The translations under genes and the position numbers were made by a program. From contig NZ_LWBS01000012.1 of NCBI RefSeq assembly GCF_001652265.1, positions 1 through 11,141 on the forward strand: DNA of 11,141 bases, written 5' to 3'. How positions within the stretch are numbered: the stretch's first letter is position 1; the number at the start of each line of letters is the position of its first letter. The DNA is from Rhizobium leguminosarum. Its GTDB lineage: Bacteria; Pseudomonadota; Alphaproteobacteria; Rhizobiales; Rhizobiaceae. The notes below the pieces were generated by a model. It was not told where the DNA came from. It ran no database searches and was given only the letters and a program-made list of their open reading frames with translations. This document shows positions 1-6,022 of this stretch, one piece after another.

Positions 1-2
1 CG

Positions 3-101
3 AGGAACTTCGACAATCAGAAAACAGAAGCCAAGATCGGCGTCCACGTTCTCAACCGGATGACTGAACTTGGCCGTCCAGAATTGCGGCGTGTTGTATG
101 A
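3..101 (+). CDS. C-terminal end of an unidentified protein (partial)
   Basis: An open frame enters from the left edge and runs 32 codons to a TGA at 99-101. The peptide is hydrophilic and ends in GRPELRRVV, with a segment KIGVHVLNRMTELG that reads like ordinary coding sequence. I do not recognise the family. The frame is short and could be open by chance, but it stops just before a possible Tn3-type terminal repeat at 116. That would fit a host gene whose downstream flank received the transposon. Confidence 0.35.
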   Translation, partial: RNFDNQKTEAKIGVHVLNRMTELGRPELRRVV

Positions 102-115
102 AAAATCCCAAGGGT

Positions 116-153
116 GGGGTTATCTCGTACAGAATCTGATCCCTGCAACACGT
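116..153 (+). repeat. possible Tn3-family terminal inverted repeat
   Basis: The sequence begins GGGGTTATCTCG and points inward toward the leftward-reading Tn3 transposase remnant. Tn3-family ends are usually about 38 bp and start with GGGG, so the place and orientation fit the transposase-distal end of the element. The characteristic TAAG at the inner boundary is absent, and the partner end is not in the window. The flanking AGGGT at 111-115 would be one copy of the 5-bp target duplication, which cannot be checked here. Weak call. Confidence 0.25.
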
Positions 154-228
154 CCGTTCAATATCTCGTTTCCGACCCAAAATAAACAGGATTCAACGGC
201 CGCAACCCGTTCATTGACGATGTAATGC

Positions 229-1797
229 TCACCACGGAGATCCGCCGCCTGCGTCCAGTGTAGTCATAACGATATCTTCCATAAGCGGGATGTCCTGTAG
301 AGGATGCTTGTGCATCAGCGCGAAGGCTGCGGCTGCCAATGCTTTTGACATCCGCTCCTTCTTAGCCGATTTGAGAATGATCGCGGTTTGCAGAAATCGT
401 CTCGCCCAAATGTCTCGCCGGCCTTCGAGAAAGGCCCAGATCCTTTTTTCAACAGTCCGCACTGAGCGAGAGCCCTGGATGATGCCGCGTGTTTCTCCTG
501 TGTCTTCAAACCAGCTGTCGGTGAACGGGACAAGCGCATCCAGTGCGGGCTCATTGCGGAGCATCCGATCCAGTTGTGCCGCTGTCGCATTCTGGATTTC
601 CTTTTGCGGATCGACGTGATCCAGCAAAGCCTGCAGATCCCTTTCCTGGGGCCGCAATTGGCTCAAGCTACAAGCCTCCATGACGTCAATGAAGCCCGGC
701 GCTGGTGGATGGCCGTTTTCTATCCCATCTGCCAGAGCCGCCTCCAGCAGAAGCTCGGCAGTCATTCGATCTATTCGGACGCTGTTTGCTTCTTGGCGGG
801 CATAAGAGATGATGTTGGTTGCTTCGCGCTTTGAACGGCAACGAATGACAAAGGCATCCTTGATGCCGTATCCGGTCTTTAACAGGATCATCGCAACAAA
901 TGTCTGGGCTTGCAGTTTTCCCACAATCGTTAGGCCTTGCGCTCCAACCCCGTCAGCGGTGGTCGCCAGGATGTCGCTGACGATCGGCTCTGCCCTGTTT
1001 TGTTTGGAAACATCGGCGAGACCTTGTCGCAGCGCCAGCTTGCCAATGTCATCGATAGCCGCCCGGCCAGCGCTCGCTGGCAACCAGCCGCGAATGATCG
1101 GCAAATAGGATAAAGTTTCAGGCTGCAGCTCCCCGCGCATGAGCCTTTCTCGTAGGCCGGCAGCCACGGCCTCCCGGGTCAATGCTGCACCAGACACCAG
1201 CCAATAGAGCCCGCAGCGCTCCAGAAAGGGATTGTCGAGGCCCATAAGATGATGAATAAACCCAGCTTTGGCCTCCTCCGGCATTCCTGCCGTCATCTCA
1301 TCCAGGCCACTGAAGAAATCATAAGCGCCACCGCCTTCAGCCTCAACGTCCGCCGCTAAAGCGGCAAGCGCGCCATCAAGATCCGGCATCGGGATCTCGT
1401 CGGTGGAATTTTCCCCAACCGGGTCGAGCATCAGTATCTCTGGCACGGGCAAACTGGCACGCCGATACAAGCCAGCAATTTTCAAACGGCGAAGCGGTTC
1501 GAAAGCGTCGGCGGCAATGCGAGCCTTGATCGCCTTCTCCGCATTTTCCAGGAAGGCCTTTCCATATGGGCTGTCATTCTCGATGCCCATTCGTGCCTCA
1601 TCCAGCAGCAATCCGAACAAGGTTGCCGCATCCCGACGATCGTCCATGGACTGCATAACCTCCGCAACGATGGCGTCGCAGGCCATGTCATCGGCCAGGA
1701 GATCATTCTTTGCTCTCTCGAAATAAAACTGGAACCGCGCCGACGACAACCCGTGCTGGTAGAGAACATTCAGGCATGATTCAGCAATTTTAACCAT
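229..1797 (-). CDS. unidentified 522-residue protein, likely passenger of the Tn3-type element
   Basis: I do not recognise this protein. It has no signal peptide or clear membrane segment, and the composition (Leu, Ala, Glu, Asp, Arg) suggests a soluble, mostly helical protein. Near the middle is a stretch rich in small and hydrophobic residues (GAQGLTIVGKLQAQTFVAMI), followed by a basic segment. The chosen ATG at 1797 has GGAG at 1804-1807, six bases upstream. In-frame starts at 1809 (TTG) and 1803 (ATG) are less well placed. The gene begins only a few bases after the Tn3 transposase stop at 1813, on the same strand, so it was probably co-transcribed or translationally coupled with the transposase. 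A long intact frame beside a truncated transposase suggests recent arrival or selection. Its place between the transposase and a possible transposon end makes a passenger role the simplest reading, but the function is unknown. Confidence 0.75.
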   Translation of the reverse strand: MVKIAESCLNVLYQHGLSSARFQFYFERAKNDLLADDMACDAIVAEVMQSMDDRRDAATLFGLLLDEARMGIENDSPYGKAFLENAEKAIKARIAADAFEPLRRLKIAGLYRRASLPVPEILMLDPVGENSTDEIPMPDLDGALAALAADVEAEGGGAYDFFSGLDEMTAGMPEEAKAGFIHHLMGLDNPFLERCGLYWLVSGAALTREAVAAGLRERLMRGELQPETLSYLPIIRGWLPASAGRAAIDDIGKLALRQGLADVSKQNRAEPIVSDILATTADGVGAQGLTIVGKLQAQTFVAMILLKTGYGIKDAFVIRCRSKREATNIISYARQEANSVRIDRMTAELLLEAALADGIENGHPPAPGFIDVMEACSLSQLRPQERDLQALLDHVDPQKEIQNATAAQLDRMLRNEPALDALVPFTDSWFEDTGETRGIIQGSRSVRTVEKRIWAFLEGRRDIWARRFLQTAIILKSAKKERMSKALAAAAFALMHKHPLQDIPLMEDIVMTTLDAGGGSPW

Positions 1798-1812
1798 TGG
1801 CATCTCCAAAAA

Positions 1813-2183
1813 TTATGCCGCCAGTCGATCAAAATCGATCCGACTATTCAAGTCGAGATCGAAACGGCCATAAGGATTGACGTGACTGTAGATCAGAGGC
1901 GTGAGGCCGCGATAGTCTTCCCGCGCCATCCGTGCGGCCCATTTCGGTTCCACCAGTACGGTCTGAAGCATGCGTGTGTTCACATAGACCAGCGACGCTT
2001 GCAGCAGATGCAAAGCCAGAGCAGAGATCTCTTGCTCATCGATCCGATTGGTGGCGATCTCGCCGCCCTTGCCGAAGAAGACAGAGCCATTGGCGCTGTT
2101 CCAGTTCTCGACGACATTCAGCCCCTCGTGGATTTCTCGACGGAACGATTCCTGGCGAAGATAGCGGCACAGGAATATCGTCG
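1813..2183 (-). pseudogene. tnpA: Tn3-family transposase, C-terminal remnant
   Basis: The frame carries the well-conserved C-terminal end of Tn3-family transposases: [18 protein letters not shown], then FFGKGGEI, then [15 protein letters not shown], then [17 protein letters not shown], ending at a TAA at 1813. Family transposases are about 1000 residues, and only about 123 remain. The glutamate of VVENWN, about 98 residues from the end, is probably the third catalytic acid of the DDE triad; the two aspartates are gone. The frame continues rightward into unrelated DNA, where the end of IS-A (2184) cuts it. A GTG at 2235 could start translation of a chimeric peptide, but it cannot be an active transposase. 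The intact downstream gene begins immediately after it. Confidence 0.9.
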
Positions 2184-2198
2184 GTTTTGTCGCAAACT

Positions 2199-2222
2199 TT
2201 TTAAAAGGCCGCAGAAGCGGCC
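2199..2222 (-). terminator. candidate intrinsic terminator in the left end of IS-A
   Basis: Read on the minus strand, GGCCGC-TTCT-GCGGCC forms a perfect six-pair stem with a four-base loop (2207-2222), followed at once by TTTTAAAAAG. This is the form of a small Rho-independent terminator. It lies where the end of the IS-A transposase gene would have been. It would now stop leftward transcripts from IS-B before they reach the Tn3 remnant and the 522-residue gene. Confidence 0.45.
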
Positions 2223-2224
2223 AT

Positions 2225-3031
2225 GGCGATGTCACGTTGTTTGATCAACGGCCGAAAAGTCGCTTGTCGGTAAACTCAGGCAATTGCAGCGGTCACGGCT
2301 TTCCACTGCGCCATGGCGCGGATGCGATGAATATGGGTGGCTAGGGCTGAGTGTCTCTGGTGCGGCGCGACGAAAAGATTTCGGACTGCTGAAAAGACCG
2401 AGATGAAACGTTGCAAACCTCCGACGGATCGAAAGCCCTGCATCATCCGCTCTCGTTTTCGAAGCGGCACGTGAGAATTCTCTGCGCGATTGTTAAGGCC
2501 CTTGTGCGATCGATGTTCGACAGCGGGCATCACGTCCCGTTTTGCCGCTCCGTATGAGCGCAGTTTGTCGGTGATGATGCGCTTCGGTGACAGGCCCTGC
2601 TTCTTCAGCAGCCTGACCAGCAATCTCTTGGCAGCCTTGGTATCGCGGCGGGTCTGGACGATCTCGTCGAGAACGTAGCCGTCCTGGTCAACGGCGCGCC
2701 AAAGCCAATGTTTTCGGCCGCCGATGGAAATCACGACCTCGTCCAGATGCCAGATATCTTTCCGCGACGGCTTCTTTCTAGGCAGCTGCTTGGCGTAGGC
2801 TGCCCCGAATTTGCGGCACCATCGCCGTATCGTTTCGTAAGAGACGATGATGCCGCGCTCCAGCAACATTTCCTCGACCAGCCGCAGGCTCAACGGGAAC
2901 CGGAAATACAGCCAGACCGCACGGGCGATAATCTGCGGTGGAAAGCGGTGGTTCTTGTAGCTGATGGTCGATGAGGTCATCTCAACCGAATTATCCGCCA
3001 CCCGTTAAGTTGCCGACAACGTGACATCGCC
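2225..3031 (-). mobile_element. complete IS6-family insertion sequence IS-B (807 bp)
   Basis: The two ends carry a perfect 16-bp inverted repeat, GGCGATGTCACGTTGT, at 2225-2240 and, inverted, at 3016-3031. It encloses one leftward transposase gene that nearly fills the element, and the 807-bp length is typical of the IS6/IS26 family. It is inserted inside IS-A, interrupting the IS-A transposase after the codons for FEVDHSTVN. The flanking octamers GCGGCCAT (2217-2224) and GTTGACGG (3032-3039) differ, so there is no target duplication. Simple insertion is therefore not the whole history: IS6-type replicative deletion or recombination has removed the rest of IS-A next to it. Confidence 0.88.
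2276..2980 (-). CDS. IS6-family DDE transposase of IS-B
   Basis: This transposase of about 234 residues mobilises IS-B by replicative (cointegrate-forming) transposition. The N-terminal part has the helix-turn-helix region usual in the family (RFPLSLRLVEEMLLERGI, then VSYETIRRWC). Counting from the upstream GTG at 3001, the catalytic core shows D87 in WHLDEV, D145 in IITDKLRSYG and E174 in NNRAENSH, followed by a basic segment RKRERMMQGF. All three acids and the expected length are present, so it is probably functional. The ATG at 2980 gives the usual family N-terminus (MTSSTISYKNHRF) and has GGTTGAG just upstream. The GTG at 3001 would add seven residues. The gene ends about 50 bp inside the left inverted repeat. 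Confidence 0.92.
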   Translation of the reverse strand: MTSSTISYKNHRFPPQIIARAVWLYFRFPLSLRLVEEMLLERGIIVSYETIRRWCRKFGAAYAKQLPRKKPSRKDIWHLDEVVISIGGRKHWLWRAVDQDGYVLDEIVQTRRDTKAAKRLLVRLLKKQGLSPKRIITDKLRSYGAAKRDVMPAVEHRSHKGLNNRAENSHVPLRKRERMMQGFRSVGGLQRFISVFSAVRNLFVAPHQRHSALATHIHRIRAMAQWKAVTAAIA

Positions 3032-3247
3032 GTTGACGGTGCTATGATCGACCTCGAAGCCACGTTCCCGGAACGTCTCCTCAAGATCCCGATAGCTGAG
3101 TGGACAACCCAAATACCAGGCAACCGCCTGCACGATCAGCCATGCCTCGAAATGCCGGCCCTTGAAATCATCCTTCGATTGCCGCTTCAGCTTTTCGGCA
3201 ATAGCATTCAGAATCATCGGCTCGTTCCACAATTTTCGGAGCGGCAA
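3032..3247 (-). pseudogene. IS6-family transposase of IS-A, N-terminal fragment
   Basis: The frame encodes an N-terminal segment with AEKLKRQSKDDFKGRHFEAW and the helix-turn-helix region PLSYRDLEETFRERGFEVDH. The same protein start is read from IS-C at the right end of the window. After STVN the frame runs into the end of IS-B and stops a few codons later (3005), so the whole catalytic domain is missing. The start is unclear: a TTG at 3247 opens this frame, while an ATG a little upstream is out of frame. Compared with IS-C, this copy has one extra base between the terminal repeat and the conserved coding region. Confidence 0.85.
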
Positions 3248-3300
3248 TCTCTCTTCCCATGGTCAACATACCGTTAAGCGCCAAAAATTTGCGACAAGCC

Positions 3301-3463
3301 AGTTGTCGTTCGCGTGGGTGGCGTCAGCTCGCGTTGTTGCACGAATACTGCATTGCTGATATTGAGCGCGTGTTCTCGCCCGCAGCATGTTCGCGATGCT
3401 CGGTTAGCGTTGAGATGCCCTGCGCGGGGGTGGGTTCAAGCGCCGGCTATCCTGAGCGATCAT
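3301..3463 (-). pseudogene. possible broken 5' end of a further T3SS gene
   Basis: An ATG at 3463 overlaps the end of the SctO-like gene by 17 bases, the kind of overlap seen between genes of one operon. It reads MIAQDSRRLNPPPRRASQR and then meets a TAA at 3404-3406. The same frame stays open beyond the stop up to the IS-A end at 3300. A proline- and arginine-rich start following sctO would suit an SctP-type (needle-length) protein, but that is inference from gene order. It may equally be non-coding DNA left after IS-A insertion. If real, it has one nonsense change and is cut off by the insertion sequence. Confidence 0.3.
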
Positions 3464-3881
3464 CGGCGCCAGGCGCGTCTTCCTTGAGGCTTTCCAAGAC
3501 GCATTCCGTGCGGCGAACGATGAGAACAACGCGCGCAAGTCCTACCGCATATTGGGCGGCAGCCTCCTTCACATTGAGGCGCTCCCCTTCCACGGAACGG
3601 TGACGCTGACGAAGCTGCTCGAGCTCCGCTTTCACCATAGCTGCTTGCCGTAGTGATTTGTGCAGCTCCTGCCCGTTGACCCGCTGGCCTGGCTGCAGCA
3701 ACCGCGTCGGCGAGGCAGCATCCGCTCGCTCGCCTGTGGAGTGAAGATCCAGCGCAAGGGCCTCTGCCTCCGCTTCCATATCAACCAATCGATGACGCAA
3801 CGCCGCAAGCTGTCGGGCAAGACCATCAGCGCGGATATTTCTGATCTGCAAGAGCTTCTCAAATAAGCTCGCGTCGTCCAT
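3447..3881 (-). CDS. SctO/YscO-like T3SS stalk protein (FliJ-type coiled coil)
   Basis: The product has 144 residues, highly charged and almost entirely helical. The first 50 residues carry the pattern LLQIRNIRADGLARQLAALR, typical of YscO/HrpO/FliJ proteins. A less ordered centre (about residues 48-68) and a second helical stretch (HKSLRQAAMVKAELEQLRQR) give the two-helix coiled coil of that family. Family members are about 150 residues and link the export ATPase to the SctV gate. The gene follows nolW closely on the same strand, so the two are probably one unit. The ATG at 3881 has GGTGA five bases upstream; an in-frame ATG at 3893 would add four residues (MVTR) but has no good ribosome site. 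The assignment rests on size, coiled-coil character and context rather than a diagnostic motif. The partner ATPase gene is not in the window. Confidence 0.6.
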   Translation of the reverse strand: MDDASLFEKLLQIRNIRADGLARQLAALRHRLVDMEAEAEALALDLHSTGERADAASPTRLLQPGQRVNGQELHKSLRQAAMVKAELEQLRQRHRSVEGERLNVKEAAAQYAVGLARVVLIVRRTECVLESLKEDAPGADDRSG

Positions 3882-3906
3882 TCGGGTCACCATTGGCCAA
3901 GTTAGA

Positions 3907-4458
3907 TCAGTTCGCCGCGGCAGGAGGCGTGATCATTTCCACATGGCCGCTTTTGATCACCTCCACCGTTTCGACGGTTGATCGGTTCACCACCATTTCC
4001 ACCGCGGAGACGAAAGCGGTGGGGCCGCGCACGATGATAAGGTCGCTGGCCGGATCATATCGTATGCCGTCTTCGGCGTGAAGAAGAAAAAGCGCGTCTA
4101 TGGCGCTCCGTGTCCCTCTCCAGCCTCGCCTTTTCTGCTCCAGGATCACAGTCGTGATGTCGTTCTTGGGGGCGATGATGACCCGGATCCCATCAAAAGC
4201 GACGAACAGATTGCTGACACGGCCGAGCGCCTCAAATGCGGCCACGCCCTCTTCCTTCACCGACCAGTTTTCTACCTGGCCGGTTAATTTGCCTGTAGTC
4301 GTAACCGGTATTCCGGACATGAAGGACAAGGTATCCACAACGTCAGCCACCGGCTGGGACACGACATTAAGGCGGACGTCTTGCCCGCTGGCGGCTGCCT
4401 GCACAGTCAAAGGCGCCAGCAGGATGAGAAGGGTAATCGATGACACGCGCAACTTCAT
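3907..4458 (-). CDS. nolW: NolW/RhcC1: N-terminal half of the T3SS outer-membrane secretin
   Basis: The product is a 183-residue protein of the outer-membrane ring of the secretion machine. Residues 1-22 are a Sec signal peptide (MKLRVSS, hydrophobic core, cleavage near VQA-A). Residues about 26-97 match the secretin N0 domain (LNVVSQPVADVVDTLSFMSG, then VENWSVKEEGVAAFEAL). Residues about 100-165 match an N1 domain (IDALFLLHAEDGIRYDPASD, IIVRGP). The beta-barrel channel is absent. That is the known rhizobial arrangement, in which secretin is split into RhcC1 (NolW) and RhcC2, and it makes this a complete gene rather than a truncation. RhcC2 is not in this window. The ATG at 4458 gives the best signal peptide, with GGAG nine bases upstream; in-frame TTG 4473 and ATG 4464 are alternatives. 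The gene heads the leftward unit, divergent from the small filament gene. Confidence 0.85.
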   Translation of the reverse strand: MKLRVSSITLLILLAPLTVQAAASGQDVRLNVVSQPVADVVDTLSFMSGIPVTTTGKLTGQVENWSVKEEGVAAFEALGRVSNLFVAFDGIRVIIAPKNDITTVILEQKRRGWRGTRSAIDALFLLHAEDGIRYDPASDLIIVRGPTAFVSAVEMVVNRSTVETVEVIKSGHVEMITPPAAAN

Positions 4459-4473
4459 CTCCATAATCTCCAA

Positions 4474-4731
4474 TCTTTTTCGGCTTATCCCCTAGCATCC
4501 TATCCATAACATCACAGCTCGCGATTGCCTATTTTTAATATACAGTTGGCATAATTCCGCGGTATAATCGATATATCCAAATATATACTCCGTTTATGCA
4601 ACAATATCTGAATATCCGTATTACGATAATCATATCCAAAATACGATCTAACGGAATTTTGACAACTATATCTTGATTAGTACATTATTTTCGCCAATTC
4701 TGCACTCGCTTAACCGCAAAGGAGACCAGCA
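4474..4731. promoter_or_regulatory. AT-rich divergent control region between the two T3SS units
   Basis: This is the only markedly AT-rich stretch of the window and separates leftward nolW from the rightward small gene. It contains two copies of ATATCCAAA(A)TA (from 4573 and 4632), a related ATATCTGAATATCC (from about 4604), and a palindrome CGTATTACG at 4617-4625. The arms CGTATT (4617-4622) and AATACG (4640-4645) are inverted and lie just upstream of a good -35 element. A TATAAT at 4563-4568 on the plus strand lacks a convincing -35. I see no match to the rhizobial tts box or to a Pseudomonas hrp box. The repeats are candidate operator sites, but the regulator is unknown. Confidence 0.5.
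4659..4686 (+). promoter_or_regulatory. candidate sigma-70-type promoter of the small filament gene
   Basis: A perfect TTGACA at 4659-4664 is followed after 16 bases by TACATT at 4681-4686, four of six matches to the -10 consensus. Transcription would start near 4693 and give a short leader of about 40 bases before the ATG at 4732. The flanking repeats suggest regulated rather than constitutive use. Confidence 0.5.
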
Positions 4732-4905
4732 ATGGCTACTACCACTACCAGCAGCAGCTCCACTCTGGGTGCTGGCATCAACTCCGCTATCGCGAGCTTC
4801 AAGTCCGCTCAGAACGAAGCAACGGCTCAGAGCTTGCAGGTCGCGACCGAGATCACCAAGATCAACGGCGTTGCCAACGCCATCAAGAAAATCGGCCCGG
4901 CCTGA
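4732..4905 (+). CDS. 57-residue secreted-type protein, candidate T3SS needle/pilus subunit (SctF/NopA-like)
   Basis: The gene has an excellent ribosome site (AAAGGAG at 4718-4724, seven bases before the ATG). The protein starts MATTTTSSSSTLGAG, a Ser/Thr-rich, unstructured start like T3SS export signals, and has no Sec signal peptide. Residues 15-55 read as one or two amphipathic helices (INSAIASFKSAQNEATAQSL, then ITKINGVANAIKKIG). There is no Cys, Trp or Tyr. Small size, an N-terminal Ser/Thr tail and a helical body fit needle or pilus subunits (SctF, NopA, HrpA), which are poorly conserved in sequence. It is the first gene of the rightward unit, ahead of sctD and sctV, and is followed by a hairpin that could set its level above its neighbours. 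The role comes from size, composition and position; another small secreted component remains possible. Confidence 0.6.
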   Translation: MATTTTSSSSTLGAGINSAIASFKSAQNEATAQSLQVATEITKINGVANAIKKIGPA

Positions 4906-4912
4906 TGCTTTC

Positions 4913-4944
4913 GGCGAAGCCGGCCATTGTCGGCTTCGCCTCTC
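4913..4944 (+). terminator. hairpin terminator or attenuator after the small filament gene
   Basis: GGCGAAGCCG (4913-4922) pairs perfectly with CGGCTTCGCC (4931-4940) across an eight-base loop and is followed by the T-rich TCTCTTTCT. It lies eight bases after the stop of the 57-residue gene and before sctD, so it probably ends most transcripts there while letting some continue. That would give the abundant filament subunit more mRNA than the ring and gate genes. The T-run is broken by C residues, which favours partial termination or 3' mRNA protection. Confidence 0.65.
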
Positions 4945-5056
4945 TTTCTGGTTGCCGGGCAGTTCACGGCACCACGCCTTTCCCTCATCACAGTGATAGT
5001 CTGACGGCTCGGATTGGCCGGAAAGGCGTCGGAAACAGAAACCGCCGTTGAAGATC

Positions 5057-6019
5057 ATGCGCACGGTTCCATCTCCATCATCCGTCACTTCACGCCAGAC
5101 AACGGGCGGCAACAACCCGCCGACCTTGCGCATTGCGCGTGCCGGGCGAGCATCCGTCCATAACCTTGGCCCGGGGACATACACCGTCGGCGGTGGCCCG
5201 ACCTGTGACTTCGTCATTCTGGGCTGCGATCCGGAACCGGCGCTTCGCCTGCATGTTTCCGATGAGGCAAAGCGGATGGCTGCAACTATCGAAGCACTAC
5301 GCGACGGCGTGGCCATCGGCGATTCTATCCTGCATCGCGGCGAGCGCGTTTCCATCGGCTCCAGCGAAACCATCCACTTTGCGGACGTCGAGTGCCACAT
5401 CGAGAACCTCTCTGCGTATCCGCCTGTCCGACAGCCCTTGACCTTCCGCAGAATGGCGGCCGCCTGCCTTCTGATACTCGCCGCTCCCCTCCTGTACATC
5501 GGCTTCGGTCCGGACCGGGAGCCGGCGCGCGACATCCAGACGGCACAAATCAAAACGGTTGCCCCGCAGCCAACCGCCAGTTCGATCACGGAAGAGCTGG
5601 GCGAGGCTATGCGACTGGCCGGCCTAAAGCTCGGTGCGAAACTCGCGAACAACGGGAATGAGATCCGTATCGGCGAAGGCTCCAAGCCGCTCGACATTGC
5701 CAGCAAGACACAATTGGACGGCATTCTCGCCGCCATCTCGCGCCGCAGCCCCGTTCCTGTCGTCGACATGACGACGCTCTCGTCTGGCCTGGCCGGCTTC
5801 GTCGCCGCCGCCGGCTATGCACCTGTCAAATTCGTCGTTGGCAATGACGGTCGACGTTACCGTGAGGGGGAAACGGTATCCGGCGACTGGCGTATCAAGG
5901 AGATACGTCCTGGGGAAATGGTGGTCGCCCGTGGCAAGGAAACGGACACGATCAGCTTCGATCCCGCGCCGGACAAGAAATTGCGGCTGGCGCGCACCGC
6001 AGGCGACGGAGGAGCGTAA
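5057..6019 (+). CDS. sctD: SctD-like T3SS inner-membrane ring protein (FHA domain, Y4yQ-type)
   Basis: The product is 320 residues. Residues about 23-115 form a divergent FHA-like domain: LGPGTYTVGGGPTCDFVIL recalls the GR...CDIVL strands of such domains in SctD proteins, but the phosphothreonine-binding residues are not evident. A single membrane segment (about residues 133-151, MAAACLLILAAPLLYIGFG) separates it from a periplasmic part of about 165 residues. That part ends in a small beta-rich module (RRYREGETVSGDWRIKEIRP). This cytoplasmic-FHA, one-helix, periplasmic-ring layout is that of SctD. In rhizobial T3SS clusters a comparable gene (y4yQ) lies directly before the sctV homologue, as here, with three bases between them. 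I chose the ATG at 5057; a TTG at 5048 would add three residues, and neither has a strong ribosome site. An in-frame stop at 4997-4999 excludes a longer start. Translation may depend on coupling or be deliberately low. Confidence 0.7.
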   Translation: MRTVPSPSSVTSRQTTGGNNPPTLRIARAGRASVHNLGPGTYTVGGGPTCDFVILGCDPEPALRLHVSDEAKRMAATIEALRDGVAIGDSILHRGERVSIGSSETIHFADVECHIENLSAYPPVRQPLTFRRMAAACLLILAAPLLYIGFGPDREPARDIQTAQIKTVAPQPTASSITEELGEAMRLAGLKLGAKLANNGNEIRIGEGSKPLDIASKTQLDGILAAISRRSPVPVVDMTTLSSGLAGFVAAAGYAPVKFVVGNDGRRYREGETVSGDWRIKEIRPGEMVVARGKETDTISFDPAPDKKLRLARTAGDGGA

Positions 6020-6022
6020 TCC

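Larger units (their letters stand above)
2184..3300 (-). mobile_element. IS6-family element IS-A, interrupted and internally deleted
   Basis: The right end, read leftward from 3300, is GGCTTGTCGCAAATTTTTGG. The left end, read rightward from 2184, is GTTTTGTCGCAAACTTTTT. The shared core TTGTCGCAAA(T/C)TTTT marks these as the two ends of one element. Only 2184-2224 and 3032-3300 belong to IS-A; IS-B fills the middle. The remaining IS-A DNA is about 310 bp against the roughly 800 bp usual for the family, so most of its transposase gene was lost when, or after, IS-B arrived. The end sequence also matches the start of IS-C at 10898. The 8-bp flanks (TATCGTCG left, AGTTGTCG right) agree at five positions, which is not a convincing target duplication. 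Confidence 0.75.

Noticed and set aside
2176..3308. TATCGTCG and AGTTGTCG as the 8-bp target duplication of IS-A.
   Set aside because: Only five of eight bases agree, close to what shared GTCG alone gives; not enough to claim a duplication.
4545..4562. TTGGCATAATTCCGCGG as a sigma-54 promoter.
   Set aside because: The GG and GC elements are nine rather than ten bases apart and the TTGC part does not match.
4673..5769. Long minus-strand open frame of 367 codons opposite the small gene and sctD.
   Set aside because: It is an antisense shadow of the sctD coding strand with Ser/Arg/Pro-rich composition, no family features, and it crosses the promoter and hairpin of the opposite strand.
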